64,000 nt of DNA, taken from positions 1-64,000 of the forward strand of contig JBDZVI010000002.1 in assembly GCA_040255585.1 (NCBI GenBank), in the 5' to 3' direction. Made by a program: the position numbers and the translations under genes. Below are positions 1 through 8,471 of the stretch, piece after piece. The notes below the pieces were generated by a model. The model searched no databases. It was not told the origin of the DNA and saw only the letters and a list, made by a program, of their open reading frames with translations. How positions within the stretch are numbered: position 1 is the stretch's first letter; every line of letters begins with the position of its first letter. This DNA comes from JAAYYF01 sp040255585 (GTDB lineage: Bacteria; Deinococcota; Deinococci; Deinococcales; Trueperaceae).

Positions 1-2
1 CG

Positions 3-218
3 GAGTGCCCGTTCGAACGCGACCAGCTCCTCATCGTGGGGGTCGTCGTTCTCATCGGCTTCCAGGTCCTCGTCAACGTCGGCGTGACCCTCGGGGTGGC
101 GCCCGTCACCGGCATCACCTTGCCCCTCGTCTCCTACGGGGGCACCAGCCTCCTTAGCACCCTCATCGCCCTGACCTTCGCTTGGGTCGTATACCGCGAC
201 CGCTTCGCCGACTGGTGA
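3..218 (+). CDS. rodA: RodA/FtsW (SEDS) family protein, C-terminal fragment
   Basis: Only the last 71 codons are in the window; the reading frame is open from the left edge. The segment holds the family's most conserved region, a Pro-Val-Thr-Gly-Ile-Thr-Leu-Pro-Leu-Val-Ser-Tyr-Gly-Gly-Thr-Ser loop followed by a final membrane helix and a short charged tail. SEDS proteins are polytopic peptidoglycan glycosyltransferases working with class B penicillin-binding proteins. The PVTGITLP wording is more RodA-like than FtsW-like, but the fragment is too short to be certain, so the symbol is tentative. Confidence 0.8.
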   Translation, partial: ECPFERDQLLIVGVVVLIGFQVLVNVGVTLGVAPVTGITLPLVSYGGTSLLSTLIALTFAWVVYRDRFADW

Positions 219-309
219 ACGCCGTGGTCGAAAGGCGAAGGCGAGCGGGCTCCGACCTCCGACCGCGGGGCTACGGCGCGCCGCGTGCCGTTCTGTTAAC
301 TTCACATGT

Positions 310-705
310 ATGAGTAGCAGCGACGAGACGACCGCGGCGCCCGTCGGGTCAGGCGAGGCGACCGGACAGGCGCTCCAGACCGCCGGCAGCGAAGAGTTGC
401 GCGCGCAGGTGCTGGAAGCCCTCAAGGTCGTTCACGACCCCGAGATCCCCGTCAACATCGTTGACCTGGGCCTGGTCTACGACTTGGAGATCGACGGGCA
501 GGGCAACGTGGGCATCACGATGACCCTCACGAGCATGGGCTGCCCCGTGCAGGACCTGATCCAGTCGGACGCCGAGCTGGCCGCCATGAAAGTCGACGGC
601 GTCAACTCCGTGAGCGTCGACTTCGTGTGGTCGCCGCCGTGGAGCCCGGCCAAGATGACCGACGACGGCAAGAAGCAGATGCGCATGTTCGGCTTCAACG
701 TCTGA
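310..705 (+). CDS. MIP18/DUF59 family Fe-S assembly protein (SufT-like)
   Basis: 131 aa. After a poorly conserved 35-residue N-terminal tail, the protein carries the DUF59 core: a DPEIPVNIVDLGLVYD segment, the Thr-Ser-Met-Gly-Cys-Pro-Val motif with the family's conserved cysteine, and a conserved VWSPPWSP stretch near the C-terminus. Family members (PaaD, SufT, eukaryotic MIP18) help deliver or mature iron-sulfur clusters. The suf operon lies 38 kb away in the same window, which fits a SufT-like role. A TAACTT hexamer at 297-302 sits seven bases before the ATG, so the mRNA may be leaderless. The family is clear; the exact client is not. Confidence 0.88.
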   Translation: MSSSDETTAAPVGSGEATGQALQTAGSEELRAQVLEALKVVHDPEIPVNIVDLGLVYDLEIDGQGNVGITMTLTSMGCPVQDLIQSDAELAAMKVDGVNSVSVDFVWSPPWSPAKMTDDGKKQMRMFGFNV

Positions 706-763
706 GCCGGGCGTCGATCGGGTCCGAGCCGCGACCCTGCGTCGCGGCGGACGTTGGGCTCTA

Positions 764-1885
764 CTACCCGACTTGCCTGGCCCGGCTGACTACGTGCAGC
801 CACGCCAGCCAGACGCCGAAGAGCAGCAGCGCCATGGCCTGGTGCATGGCCGCCAGCCAGACCGGAACGAACGCCAGCAGGGTCGCGATCCCGAGGCCGG
901 CCTGAACGAGGACGGCGGTCAGCAACGCCGCCGCGAACCGTCGGTGACGACCGCTGCGCGCAGGCGGACGCCACGTGGCGGCCAGCAGGCCGATCGCCAG
1001 CAGCAGGAGTAGGACCGGCAAGGTTCGGTGCAACCACTGCACGGTGGCGATGTTGTCGAGCAGGTTGCGAAGCGGCGGCTCGAGGCGCCAGGCGGCGGGC
1101 GGGAACCAGCCGCCAGCCATCCGCGGCCACGTGTTGAACGCCAGGCCCGCGTCGAGGCCCGCGACGAAGGCGCCGTACGTGACCTGGACCACGAGCACGA
1201 CCCCGAAGAAGACGAGCCAAGCGCGCACGCTCCTGGTCCAGCGCCACGCCGCCCGGCCGCGGACGAGGCTGCCGGGCCATAGGTCGGCAGCCGTCCAGAG
1301 GCAGACCCCGAAGATGGTGAACGCCAGCAGCAAGTGCGCGGCGAGGCGTTCGTGGGCGACGCTGGGGCGGTCGACGAGACCGCTGGCGACCATCAGCCAA
1401 CCCATCAGTCCCTGCAGCGCGCCGAGGCCGAACAAGAGGAGCAGGCGAACGAGCAGCGGGCCCCGCAGGTAGCCGCGTGCGAGGAACAGCAGGAACGGCA
1501 CAAGGAACAAGGCGCCGATGACCCTTGCCAGCAGGCGATGGGCGTACTCCCAGTAGAAGATGAAGCGGTACTCCGCGAGCGTCATGTCCGGCCGCAACTG
1601 CTGGTACTCGGGGTAGCGCTTGTACGCGTCGAACGCCTCTTGCCACTGCGCTTCGCCGATCGGGGGGAAGACGCCCATCAGCGGCGCCCACTCGACGATC
1701 GACAGCCCCGACTGGGTGAGGCGCGTGATGCCGCCCACCACCAGCATGGCGAAAGTGAGCACCGCCCCGCTCACGAGCCACCACGTCAGGTGTCGGCGCC
1801 GCCTGACGCTCAACCCGGCCCCCAGCGTGGGCGCCGTGCCCGCCTCGATCGACCTGGCGCTGCCGGCTTCGTTCACGCGGTCCAC
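764..1885 (-). CDS. ctaA: Heme A synthase (COX15/CtaA family)
   Basis: 373 aa, starting at GTG. It converts heme O to heme A for aa3-type cytochrome oxidases and is an integral membrane protein. About eight hydrophobic helices can be read, with family histidines in HRLLARVIG, HERLAAHLL, HRTLPVLL and HQAMALLL contexts that would ligate heme. The N-terminal helix follows a short charged tail ending in RRRRHLTWW. No ctaB or cox genes are adjacent. It is convergent with the SufT-like gene upstream in the map, with only 58 bases between their stops. Confidence 0.93.
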   Translation of the reverse strand: MDRVNEAGSARSIEAGTAPTLGAGLSVRRRRHLTWWLVSGAVLTFAMLVVGGITRLTQSGLSIVEWAPLMGVFPPIGEAQWQEAFDAYKRYPEYQQLRPDMTLAEYRFIFYWEYAHRLLARVIGALFLVPFLLFLARGYLRGPLLVRLLLLFGLGALQGLMGWLMVASGLVDRPSVAHERLAAHLLLAFTIFGVCLWTAADLWPGSLVRGRAAWRWTRSVRAWLVFFGVVLVVQVTYGAFVAGLDAGLAFNTWPRMAGGWFPPAAWRLEPPLRNLLDNIATVQWLHRTLPVLLLLLAIGLLAATWRPPARSGRHRRFAAALLTAVLVQAGLGIATLLAFVPVWLAAMHQAMALLLFGVWLAWLHVVSRARQVG

Positions 1886-2002
1886 TGTACTTCGCCCCCG
1901 GGTCCGCGCCCACCCTCCCTTCCCCGAGCGCGACGCGGTCCGGGCGAACGGAGTGACGTTTCCGCTAGGGTGCTTCGGCGGCGTCGGGCTAGCGTTTCCG
2001 CC

Positions 2003-2698
2003 GTGGCTTTCAGGCGTGCGCGAGACGGCGACCTACGTGAACGCGAGTGGCGGGCGTTCGCAGGCGCCTTCGAACTGGAACCGGCTCCGGCCCTGGCCGA
2101 GGCGCTCCGCGACGACCTGGATCTCGGACCCGGCCTGATCGGCACGGTTTACGAGCGGGTGCGCCCTGACCAGCCCGACATCGCCCTGTTCGAGCAGACC
2201 CACGATCGCGACGGCCCTACCGGGTCGGTGGCGGGGTTGCGCATCGGGGTCGTCGTGCGTTCGAACGTCGAGCACTCCCCCGTCTCGCTCAGGGCCAGCG
2301 CCAAACGCCACAAGATCCTCGAGGGCCTGGTGGCCGGCCGGTCCGGCGCCGAACGCCTGGACTGCGCCTTCGACCCCGAGTTCGACGCGGTCGTCAGTGT
2401 CTACGCCCGCGAGGCCGCCGCCGCGGCGCCGCTCCTGACCGGCCCGGTCAGGACGGTCCTGAGGCGGTTATTGGGAGAGGCTGACGAGGTGGTCGCGTCC
2501 GCCACGGCAAGCCGTACCGCCGGGGGCGTGCAGCGCCATGCCAACGGCGCCGCTCCCAGCGTCGCCATCGGACCGCGCAACCTCTATCTGGCCCTGGAGG
2601 TCGGGGTGCCGTTCGAGCTCGAGTCACTCGGGGTGCTCATGGCCGATCTCCTGAGCCTCCACATCGCCTTGCTGAGCGCTTCGGGGCGCGGTCGCTGA
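2003..2698 (+). CDS. Hypothetical protein, possibly DUF3137-like
   Basis: 231 aa from GTG. The frame is open far upstream, but that part is antisense to ctaA. GTG 2003 is favoured because a TAGCGT box (1990-1995) lies seven bases before it, as expected for a leaderless mRNA. No signal peptide or clear membrane helix is visible. The second half has a pattern recalling DUF3137 proteins: Phe-Asp-x-x-Phe-Asp, an Ala-rich block, a Leu-Leu-Thr-Gly-Pro-Val segment, then NLYLALEVGVPFELES. This resemblance is by eye only; function is unknown. Confidence 0.6.
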   Translation: MAFRRARDGDLREREWRAFAGAFELEPAPALAEALRDDLDLGPGLIGTVYERVRPDQPDIALFEQTHDRDGPTGSVAGLRIGVVVRSNVEHSPVSLRASAKRHKILEGLVAGRSGAERLDCAFDPEFDAVVSVYAREAAAAAPLLTGPVRTVLRRLLGEADEVVASATASRTAGGVQRHANGAAPSVAIGPRNLYLALEVGVPFELESLGVLMADLLSLHIALLSASGRGR

Positions 2699-2784
2699 CG
2701 AACCGGGCAGCCGGGCCGCCCGGCGCGGCCCCGACACCATGCGATCGACCGTCGCACGCTTGCCGGACCCCGCTGCGGGACCGG

Positions 2785-3243
2785 TCAACCCCGGTGGTAA
2801 GGGTGGCCTGTCCGTAGGGTCTCTATGCGATAGAGCTGTTCGAGGAGGACGAGCCGCGCCAGGTCGTGCGGCAACGTGAGCGGAGAGAGGCTCCAGGTCT
2901 CGTCGACCGCCCCGAGCAGGTCGCGCCCGTGCCCTTCCGCCCCGCCGACCAGGATGGTCGCCTGGCTGACGCCGCGATTCTCCAGCGCGCTCACACGGCG
3001 GGCCAAGGCCCGGGTGTCGAGCGTCCGGCCGTGCTCGTCCAAGGCGACGGAGAGCCCCTGGACCTTCGCGAGGAGGGCGGCGCCCTCGGCGAGCTTGGTC
3101 GCCTCGACGTCAGCCTCGCGCGCCTCGCGCACCTCGATGACCTCGCACGTCGCCAGGGGACCGAGGCGTTTGAGGTAGTGCTCGCAAGCCTCGCGGTAGA
3201 ACGCGGACTTCAGCTTCCCGACCGCGACGACGCGGTAACGCAC
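2785..3243 (-). CDS. rlmH: 23S rRNA (pseudouridine1915-N3)-methyltransferase RlmH
   Basis: 152 aa, close to the usual 155 aa. RlmH is a SPOUT-class enzyme that N3-methylates pseudouridine 1915 of 23S rRNA. Visible marks are the N-terminal VRYRVVAVGKLK strand, LDEHGRTLD, the SAM-knot ILVGGAEGH segment, and the C-terminal ending RLVLLEQLYRI..GHPYHRG characteristic of the family. The frame is open upstream to 3300, but GTG 3243 matches the family N-terminus. It lies 10 bases after the thyX stop, so the two are probably one transcript. Confidence 0.95.
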   Translation of the reverse strand: MRYRVVAVGKLKSAFYREACEHYLKRLGPLATCEVIEVREAREADVEATKLAEGAALLAKVQGLSVALDEHGRTLDTRALARRVSALENRGVSQATILVGGAEGHGRDLLGAVDETWSLSPLTLPHDLARLVLLEQLYRIETLRTGHPYHRG

Positions 3244-3253
3244 CCGCGTCGCC

Positions 3254-4135
3254 TCAGGCGGGCGCCTCACCGGGCGCCGCGGGCTTGCGCATGAGCGCAA
3301 GCTTGCGCATGAGATCGTCCCGGCGCGTGGCGCGCAGGCCGCTGGCGGCCAGGGCGGCCTCGAGCCGCTCGGGGTCGAGCGCCGCGCGCAGGACGTCGAG
3401 CTCGGTGCGCGAGAAGGAGCGGCCGTGGAGCTCGTGCTCCTCGAAGGCGGCGTACGCCATGGGAGCGACCGCCTGCGCGATCCGCGCCATGACGTCGCCG
3501 TACGCCCTGATCTCGTACTGGGCGTGCCAGTCCAGGCGCAACCTCAGGAAGTGGAACAGGTTGTTGAGGTCGATCTGCCAGTACATCTCGGTGTAGAGGC
3601 TCAGCGGCAGGTTCACCCTGGCCAGTTCGCGGGCGATGTCGTCTTCCAGCAACCCTTCGTACTCGGCGTAGGTGCGTTCCTGGCCGGAGCGCAGCACGGA
3701 GATCACGCGCTCGCGCAGCTCCGGCGGTACCTCGCGCCCATCGCCGCCTTGGCGGTTGCGCTTGTCCTGGAACCGCACCTCGCGGGCGTTCGGGACGTAG
3801 AACTCGTCGCGCATGACGGAGTACCGCCCGGAGATCTCGTTCAGTCGCGCCGTGCGGTGACGGATCCACTGCCTGGCCACGAAGATCGGCAACTTGACGT
3901 GGAAGGTGAGGATGACCTGCTCGAACGGGCTCGTGTGCCGGTTCCGGAGAAGGTAGTCGATGAGGGCGCCGTCCTCGCGAACGGTCTTCGTGCCGTCCCC
4001 GTACGAGACGCGGGCGGCCTGGACGATGCGCGCGTCGCCGCCAAGGTAGTCGACGAGGCGCACGAACCCGTGGTCCAAGACCCCCAACTCCTGGTCGATC
4101 AGCGCTTCCGCTTCAGGCACGATGATGCGAGCCAT
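3254..4135 (-). CDS. thyX: Flavin-dependent thymidylate synthase ThyX
   Basis: 293 aa. Makes dTMP from dUMP using FAD, NADPH and methylenetetrahydrofolate. The ThyX signature RHR-x7-S is present (RHRTARLNEIS), together with QWIRHR, SPFEQV, and the FHFLRLRLDWHAQYEIR segment. The start is set at ATG 4135 because MARIIVPEAE begins the homologous region; the upstream open frame would add 46 non-conserved residues. A TATCGT box on the minus strand (4143-4148) lies seven bases before the ATG, suggesting leaderless expression of thyX-rlmH. No thyA is seen in the window. Confidence 0.95.
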   Translation of the reverse strand: MARIIVPEAEALIDQELGVLDHGFVRLVDYLGGDARIVQAARVSYGDGTKTVREDGALIDYLLRNRHTSPFEQVILTFHVKLPIFVARQWIRHRTARLNEISGRYSVMRDEFYVPNAREVRFQDKRNRQGGDGREVPPELRERVISVLRSGQERTYAEYEGLLEDDIARELARVNLPLSLYTEMYWQIDLNNLFHFLRLRLDWHAQYEIRAYGDVMARIAQAVAPMAYAAFEEHELHGRSFSRTELDVLRAALDPERLEAALAASGLRATRRDDLMRKLALMRKPAAPGEAPA

Positions 4136-4308
4136 GGGCGCGACGATACCAGGTGGTGGGCGACCGGCCTCGGGGTGTCGGGACGCCTCCCGCCCGACCG
4201 TTCGACGCGCCGTCCTCTCATGAGGCGACCGTGAGTGACGTGCTTCACCTATGGGGGTTTTACCCATGCGCATGGCCCCAAAGGCTTCTCATCGATGCCA
4301 CATGCGCC

Positions 4309-4338
4309 TTGACACGCGCGCAGCGCGCGTGGTCTAAT
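4309..4338 (+). promoter_or_regulatory. Strong sigma-70-type promoter of slpA
   Basis: A perfect TTGACA (4309-4314) is followed after 18 bases by TCTAAT (4333-4338), a five-of-six match to the -10 consensus. Transcription should start near 4345, leaving about 200 bases of leader before the slpA ATG. The preceding part of the intergenic stretch (4136-4308) shows no gene; it only holds the thyX -10 box and GC-rich sequence. Confidence 0.75.
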
Positions 4339-4344
4339 CCCGGT

Positions 4345-4544
4345 GGACCCGTGTCGTCCGTGGCCGCACTGGAAGGAGGTGCTACCTTTTGAACCGGCCA
4401 GGGAAGCTCGGGAACCCAGTGAGCGACGCGAGATCGAGTGGCGCAAGACCGGCGAGGAAACTCGGACACTCACGGTGGTTGCGCCCGGCGGCTCGTGAAG
4501 CGCACTGAGCAGGAAGACTTCACCAGTTCAAGGGGTAGGAATTC
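4345..4544 (+). promoter_or_regulatory. Long structured 5' leader of slpA
   Basis: The stretch between the predicted start of transcription and the slpA ATG contains a nested foldable element. Outer arms GCGCAA (4441-4446) and TTGCGC (4479-4484) pair, an inner ACCG/CGGT helix continues, and the apex holds CGAG-GAAA-CTCG (4453-4464), a four-base-pair stem with a GNRA-type tetraloop. CGAG 4435-4438 can also pair with CTCG 4492-4495. A good ribosome site (GGAGG, 4376-4380) stands before TTG 4389, opening a 39-codon frame to TGA 4506-4508; whether it is translated is unknown. The slpA site itself is the AGGGGTAGG just before ATG 4545. Confidence 0.5.
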
Positions 4545-7418
4545 ATGAAGAAGCTAATCATCACGCTCCTGGCGGCGATCACGGCCAGCGGCGCCTTCGC
4601 TCAGTACTCGTTCCCGGACATCCCGGCGAACCACTGGGCCGGCGACGCCGTCGACCGCATCTCCAGCCTCGGCATCGTCATCGGCTTCCCCGACGGAACC
4701 TTCCGCGGTAACGAAGCCTTCACGCGTTACCAAGCCGCTCTCGTTGTCAGCCGCCTGCTTGACGTCATCAATGACAACCTCAACTCGGCGCTCGCGCTTA
4801 CCCAGGCTGACGTCGACTCGCTGCGCAACGCCGTGCAAGAGCTCGCCTCTGACGTCGCTGCCCAGGGCGTGAGGCTGTCCGCCGCCGAGAGCGCCATCGC
4901 CGGCCTCTCCGACGACGTGACCGCCAACTCCGCACGTATCGACGACCTTGAGGCCGCTCTGGCCAACGCCAACGGTGGCGTCGATCCCGCGGTCCTCCGC
5001 GATCTGCAGAACCAGATCGCCTCGCAGCGTGTCGCCCTCGACACGGCGCAGGCCCAGGCCGACGCCGCCGCTGCGCGCGCTGACGCCGCTTACAGCCTGG
5101 CCAACCAGGCCAACACGCTCGGCCGTCAGAACGCCGACGACATCGCCGCCCTCAACCGCGCCCTTCAGCTCCTCCAGGCTGACGTGGCCGGCCTCAAGGG
5201 TGGTTCGTCGTCCGCCGGCGGCACCGCCGCTCCGGTCGACCTCTCGGCCGTGAACAGCGCCATCGAGCGCAACCGTTCGGACATCGCGAACATCCGCGAG
5301 TTCGTCCTCCTCATCCGCAGCAACCAGATCGCCATTCGCGACCGCGTCTCGGCCCTGGAAGCCTCGGATGCCGCTCAGAACGCCGCCATCGCCGACCTGC
5401 AAGCCCGCGTCGCCAAGCTCGAAGAGAACCCCCTCGGGATCTCCGGCAGCATCACGGTCACGTACTTCGTCGGCCGCACGATCGGCGACTACTTCGACAT
5501 CGACCGCGCTTACGGTCTGAACGGCCTGCGTAACATGGGCGCTTCGACCTTCTCGCGCGGCGCCGCCGAACTCGACGGCGACTCCAGCGGCACGAGCGGT
5601 TACCGCACGGAAGTCGGCGAAGTCGCTCAGGACCGTCACGACATCGTGCAGTCCGCGGGCGCGGCCACGGCCACGCTCACCCTCAACTTCGCCACGAAGT
5701 TCGGCTTCGATGGTCAGGGCAGCCCCAACAAGCTCAACAGCTTCAGCGGCGTGCTCGAGATCGCCATCGATAACCACGACGGCTCGGACAGCGCGCGCAT
5801 CAGCGGCCCGATCGTCGAGGACAGCGAACCGCGCATCAACTGGTTCGAGGTCCGCAAGTTCATGACCACGTTCGAGCCTATCGGCGCCGTGCCGCTCACC
5901 TTCTCGTTCGGCACGAACGTCGAGACGAGCTTCACCCCGTACGTCGTCGCCACCGACGACCCGGGCTTCGTTGCCACGGTCGGCGCGCCTGACTTCCTGG
6001 CGTTCCTCAACCCGGGCATCACGCTCGTCTACACCACGCCTGGCTTCCTCAACGGCCCGGCCGATCCGGTCACCGGCGACCCGACCAACCTCGCGAACGA
6101 CTACCTGCGCGGCGCGCGCGTCACGGTCAGCCCCCTCCAGGGCCTGACCCTCGGCGGCAGCTTCGCTCAGTACGCCACGAACGCGGGCGACAAGGACGAC
6201 TACCTCGCCGACAACGATCAGATCACGGTGTGGGGCGTTGACGGCAGCCTCGCGCTGTCCATCTTCGACCTCGGCTTCGAATGGGCCAACGGCTCGGGCG
6301 GCGCCACGGACGAATCCGTCCTCTACGCCACCCTCGACGTCGATACCTCCGGTATCCCCGTCCTCTCGAGCCTCGGCGCCAACTACCGCAGCATCAGCGA
6401 CGCCTGGACCGCGAACCTCTACGACCTCGGCGCTGACGCCGATGCCTTCCCCTTCGCGGAAGACCAGAGCGGCTTCGGCGTGAACGCCGGCCTCAGCCTG
6501 TTCATCGTCGACCTCACTGGCTACTTCGACTCCTACACGACGGTCGCTGGCGACAGCGCCACCTCGTTCGGTGTCGATGCCACGGCCAACCTGTTCGCCG
6601 GCTTCAGCCTCGGCGGCTGGTACCACCAGGCCTCTGTCAACGGCGAGTCCGTCGACAACCTGCGGTACTTCGCCAACGGCAGCGAAGCGGCTGTTGCTCT
6701 CGCCGGTGCTGACATCGAGCGCGACAACAACTACAACACGGGCTTCGGCGTCACGCTCAAGCACGACGGCGCTGCTTCCAACGCCCTCATCAAGGGCCTC
6801 AACATCAGCGCCAGCTACTCGCAGGTGGAAGCCGACTTCAGCCGCTCGATCCTCGACGTGAACGCCGACTACGCGCTCAACGTCTCGATCCTGTCGCTGA
6901 CCCCGTACGTGGGCTTCCGCACCGAGAACGACTCCGACACGATCGCCGGCCCTGGCTCCTCCGTTGACCAGGCGCTCACGCGCATCCGCGTCGGCACCGG
7001 CCTCTCCACCACCCCGCTCGACATCTTCACCAAGCCGAGCCTGGTGGCGGCCGTCAACTACCGCACGACGGACCACACTCCGTTCGTCGGTGCTGCTTAC
7101 ACCGCTAGCGAGCTGCAGTGGAGCGTTGGCCTCGTCCTGAACGAGTTCATCTTCGACAACAGCAAGCTCACCGCCAAGTACGGCAGCTGGACCGGCACCA
7201 ACGTCAGCAACGCCACGAACACCCGTGGCGCTGGCGACGGAGCTACGGACATCAGCGCTGCCGACGTCGACGGCACGGGCACCCAGTCCGTGAGCGGCTA
7301 CGAGCTCATCTGGAACTACTACGACCTCACGTTCGCCTACGGCACGTACGAGAACGACAACAACGGTGTCGCCTCGTCCGCCCAGGCGTTCAGGATCAGC
7401 TACACCGTCACCTTCTAA
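4545..7418 (+). CDS. slpA: S-layer/outer-envelope protein with SLH domain and C-terminal beta-barrel (SlpA-type)
   Basis: 957 aa. Residues 1-20 form a Sec signal peptide ending Ala-Phe-Ala-Gln. Residues 23-80 are one SLH domain (FPDIPANHWAGDAV, IGFPDGTF, TRYQAALVVSRLL), which in Deinococcus/Thermus binds the pyruvylated cell-wall polymer. Residues 90-300 are alanine-rich heptad coiled coil, a periplasm-spanning spacer. From about 310 to the end come repeated amphipathic beta strands with Asp/Asn-rich loops, ending in Phe like an outer-membrane barrel. This is the architecture of Deinococcota SlpA, which ties outer layer to peptidoglycan. It has its own promoter, long leader and terminator, as expected for a very abundant protein. 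Confidence 0.9.
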   Translation: MKKLIITLLAAITASGAFAQYSFPDIPANHWAGDAVDRISSLGIVIGFPDGTFRGNEAFTRYQAALVVSRLLDVINDNLNSALALTQADVDSLRNAVQELASDVAAQGVRLSAAESAIAGLSDDVTANSARIDDLEAALANANGGVDPAVLRDLQNQIASQRVALDTAQAQADAAAARADAAYSLANQANTLGRQNADDIAALNRALQLLQADVAGLKGGSSSAGGTAAPVDLSAVNSAIERNRSDIANIREFVLLIRSNQIAIRDRVSALEASDAAQNAAIADLQARVAKLEENPLGISGSITVTYFVGRTIGDYFDIDRAYGLNGLRNMGASTFSRGAAELDGDSSGTSGYRTEVGEVAQDRHDIVQSAGAATATLTLNFATKFGFDGQGSPNKLNSFSGVLEIAIDNHDGSDSARISGPIVEDSEPRINWFEVRKFMTTFEPIGAVPLTFSFGTNVETSFTPYVVATDDPGFVATVGAPDFLAFLNPGITLVYTTPGFLNGPADPVTGDPTNLANDYLRGARVTVSPLQGLTLGGSFAQYATNAGDKDDYLADNDQITVWGVDGSLALSIFDLGFEWANGSGGATDESVLYATLDVDTSGIPVLSSLGANYRSISDAWTANLYDLGADADAFPFAEDQSGFGVNAGLSLFIVDLTGYFDSYTTVAGDSATSFGVDATANLFAGFSLGGWYHQASVNGESVDNLRYFANGSEAAVALAGADIERDNNYNTGFGVTLKHDGAASNALIKGLNISASYSQVEADFSRSILDVNADYALNVSILSLTPYVGFRTENDSDTIAGPGSSVDQALTRIRVGTGLSTTPLDIFTKPSLVAAVNYRTTDHTPFVGAAYTASELQWSVGLVLNEFIFDNSKLTAKYGSWTGTNVSNATNTRGAGDGATDISAADVDGTGTQSVSGYELIWNYYDLTFAYGTYENDNNGVASSAQAFRISYTVTF

Positions 7419-7460
7419 GGAACGGTTGGCAGTACCGGCGTGAGCCGGAGGTAGTAGCAG

Positions 7461-7495
7461 GAGGCCCCGCGCAAGCGGGGCCTCCCTTTCGTTGG
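7461..7495 (+). terminator. Intrinsic terminator after slpA
   Basis: A perfect 10-bp stem, GAGGCCCCGC and GCGGGGCCTC, with a GCAA loop (stem-loop 7461-7484), is followed by CCCTTTCGTT. It lies 43 bases after the slpA stop and 28 bases before the end of the convergent lipid kinase gene. Confidence 0.85.
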
Positions 7496-7522
7496 TATTG
7501 GCGTTCCCGGCCGAGCGGGTGG

Positions 7523-8416
7523 TCAGGCGAGCACGGGCAGGGCGCGTGGGTGCAGCGCCACCTCGTATGCGGCGTCCGTGGCGAGGAGCTCGCCATCGGC
7601 GTGGGCGGGGCGGGGTTCAGACCACTCCACGCGCACGTTGCGCCCCCGGCGCAGTTGCACGGCGGGATGGGTAAGGTGCTTGGCCTGCATGACCTTGGGC
7701 AGCAGCCCGAGGGCGCCGAGGCGGCCGACCTTCCCCGCGATCACGACGTCGAGCATGCCGTCGTCCGGCCGGGCTTCGGGCGCGAACACGAAGCTGCCGC
7801 CCGAACGGGGCCCGTTCTGCGAGGTCACGAGTAGGCAGGGCCCGTCGTGGACGAGCGCGCCATCGACGAGCACGCGCGCGTGTGGCTCGCGCAAGTGCAC
7901 CAAGGCGCCGAGTACCGAGTACAGGTAGCCGGAGACACCCTTGAGGAAACGTGGGGAGGCTCCGACGCGCTCGGCGACCTCGGCGTCCAAGCCGGTCCCG
8001 ACGGCGTTGAAGAACGGCTCACCGTTGACGGTTCCGAAATCGACCAGCCGCGGCTCCGCGGTCAGCAGCCGTTCGAGTGCGCTCCGAAGGTCGTCGCGCG
8101 CCAAGCCGAGGCTGAAGGCGAAGTCATCACCTGATCCCAAGGGCAGTATGCCTAGCGACCGACCGGCCGTTCGACCGTCCGCGGTGCCGGTTTGCAACAG
8201 TCCCTTGGCCACCTCGTGCACGGTTCCGTCGCCGCCGATGGCGACGACGTTCGAACCGGGAGGCGTGGCCGACGCGATCCTCGTCGCGTCCCCTGCGCCC
8301 TCGGTCGTGTGCAGCGCGTACGGAACCTGCCGCTCGTCGAAGAAGGCCAGGGCGGTCGCGAGGGCGGCCTTGGCGCGGCCTTTGCCCGCGGCGGGGTTGA
8401 AGACGAGTTGCAGCAC
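7523..8416 (-). CDS. Diacylglycerol/lipid kinase family protein (DagK/YegS-like)
   Basis: 297 aa. The N-terminal nucleotide-binding domain shows FNPAAGKGRA at the start and the GGDGTVHEVAKGL signature of diacylglycerol and sphingosine kinases, then LGILPLGSGDDFA (usually GTGNDFA), and the second domain with NAVGTGLDAEVAE and PDDGMLDVVI. These enzymes phosphorylate lipid hydroxyls with ATP. GTG 8416 is chosen since the conserved core begins three residues later. A TACAAT -10 box on the minus strand (8428-8433) lies 11 bases upstream. The exact lipid substrate cannot be told. Confidence 0.88.
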   Translation of the reverse strand: MLQLVFNPAAGKGRAKAALATALAFFDERQVPYALHTTEGAGDATRIASATPPGSNVVAIGGDGTVHEVAKGLLQTGTADGRTAGRSLGILPLGSGDDFAFSLGLARDDLRSALERLLTAEPRLVDFGTVNGEPFFNAVGTGLDAEVAERVGASPRFLKGVSGYLYSVLGALVHLREPHARVLVDGALVHDGPCLLVTSQNGPRSGGSFVFAPEARPDDGMLDVVIAGKVGRLGALGLLPKVMQAKHLTHPAVQLRRGRNVRVEWSEPRPAHADGELLATDAAYEVALHPRALPVLA

Positions 8417-8427
8417 GTACGCGCACG

Positions 8428-8465
8428 ATTGTACACGTCGTGTAGGGCTCGAACGGCGGTAGACT
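8428..8465. promoter_or_regulatory. Divergent promoters around a TACAC-GTC-GTGTA dyad
   Basis: Between the lipid kinase gene (minus) and the beta-helix gene (plus) lie a minus-strand TACAAT (8428-8433) and a plus-strand TAGACT (8460-8465); the latter is exactly six bases before the ATG at 8472. A perfect 5-bp dyad with three-base spacer, TACAC/GTGTA (8432-8444), overlaps the minus -10 and the expected -35 region of the plus promoter, so one bound regulator could act on both genes. Confidence 0.4.
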
Positions 8466-8471
8466 CGCCGC

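Noticed and set aside
477..1913. 478-codon open frame overlapping ctaA and the SufT-like gene
   Set aside because: Same strand as ctaA but another frame; product Arg/Pro-rich and without similarity.
4441..4475. GAGGAAACTCGGACA in the slpA leader, at first sight like the GAGGAAAGTCCGGGC box of RNase P RNA
   Set aside because: Only a partial match, the leader is about half the length of an RNase P RNA, and no other conserved helices were found.
4554..7076. 840-codon open frame antisense to slpA
   Set aside because: It follows from the codon bias of slpA in GC-rich DNA: low-complexity Val/Gly/Asp/Glu/Arg product, no motif, no promoter or ribosome site.
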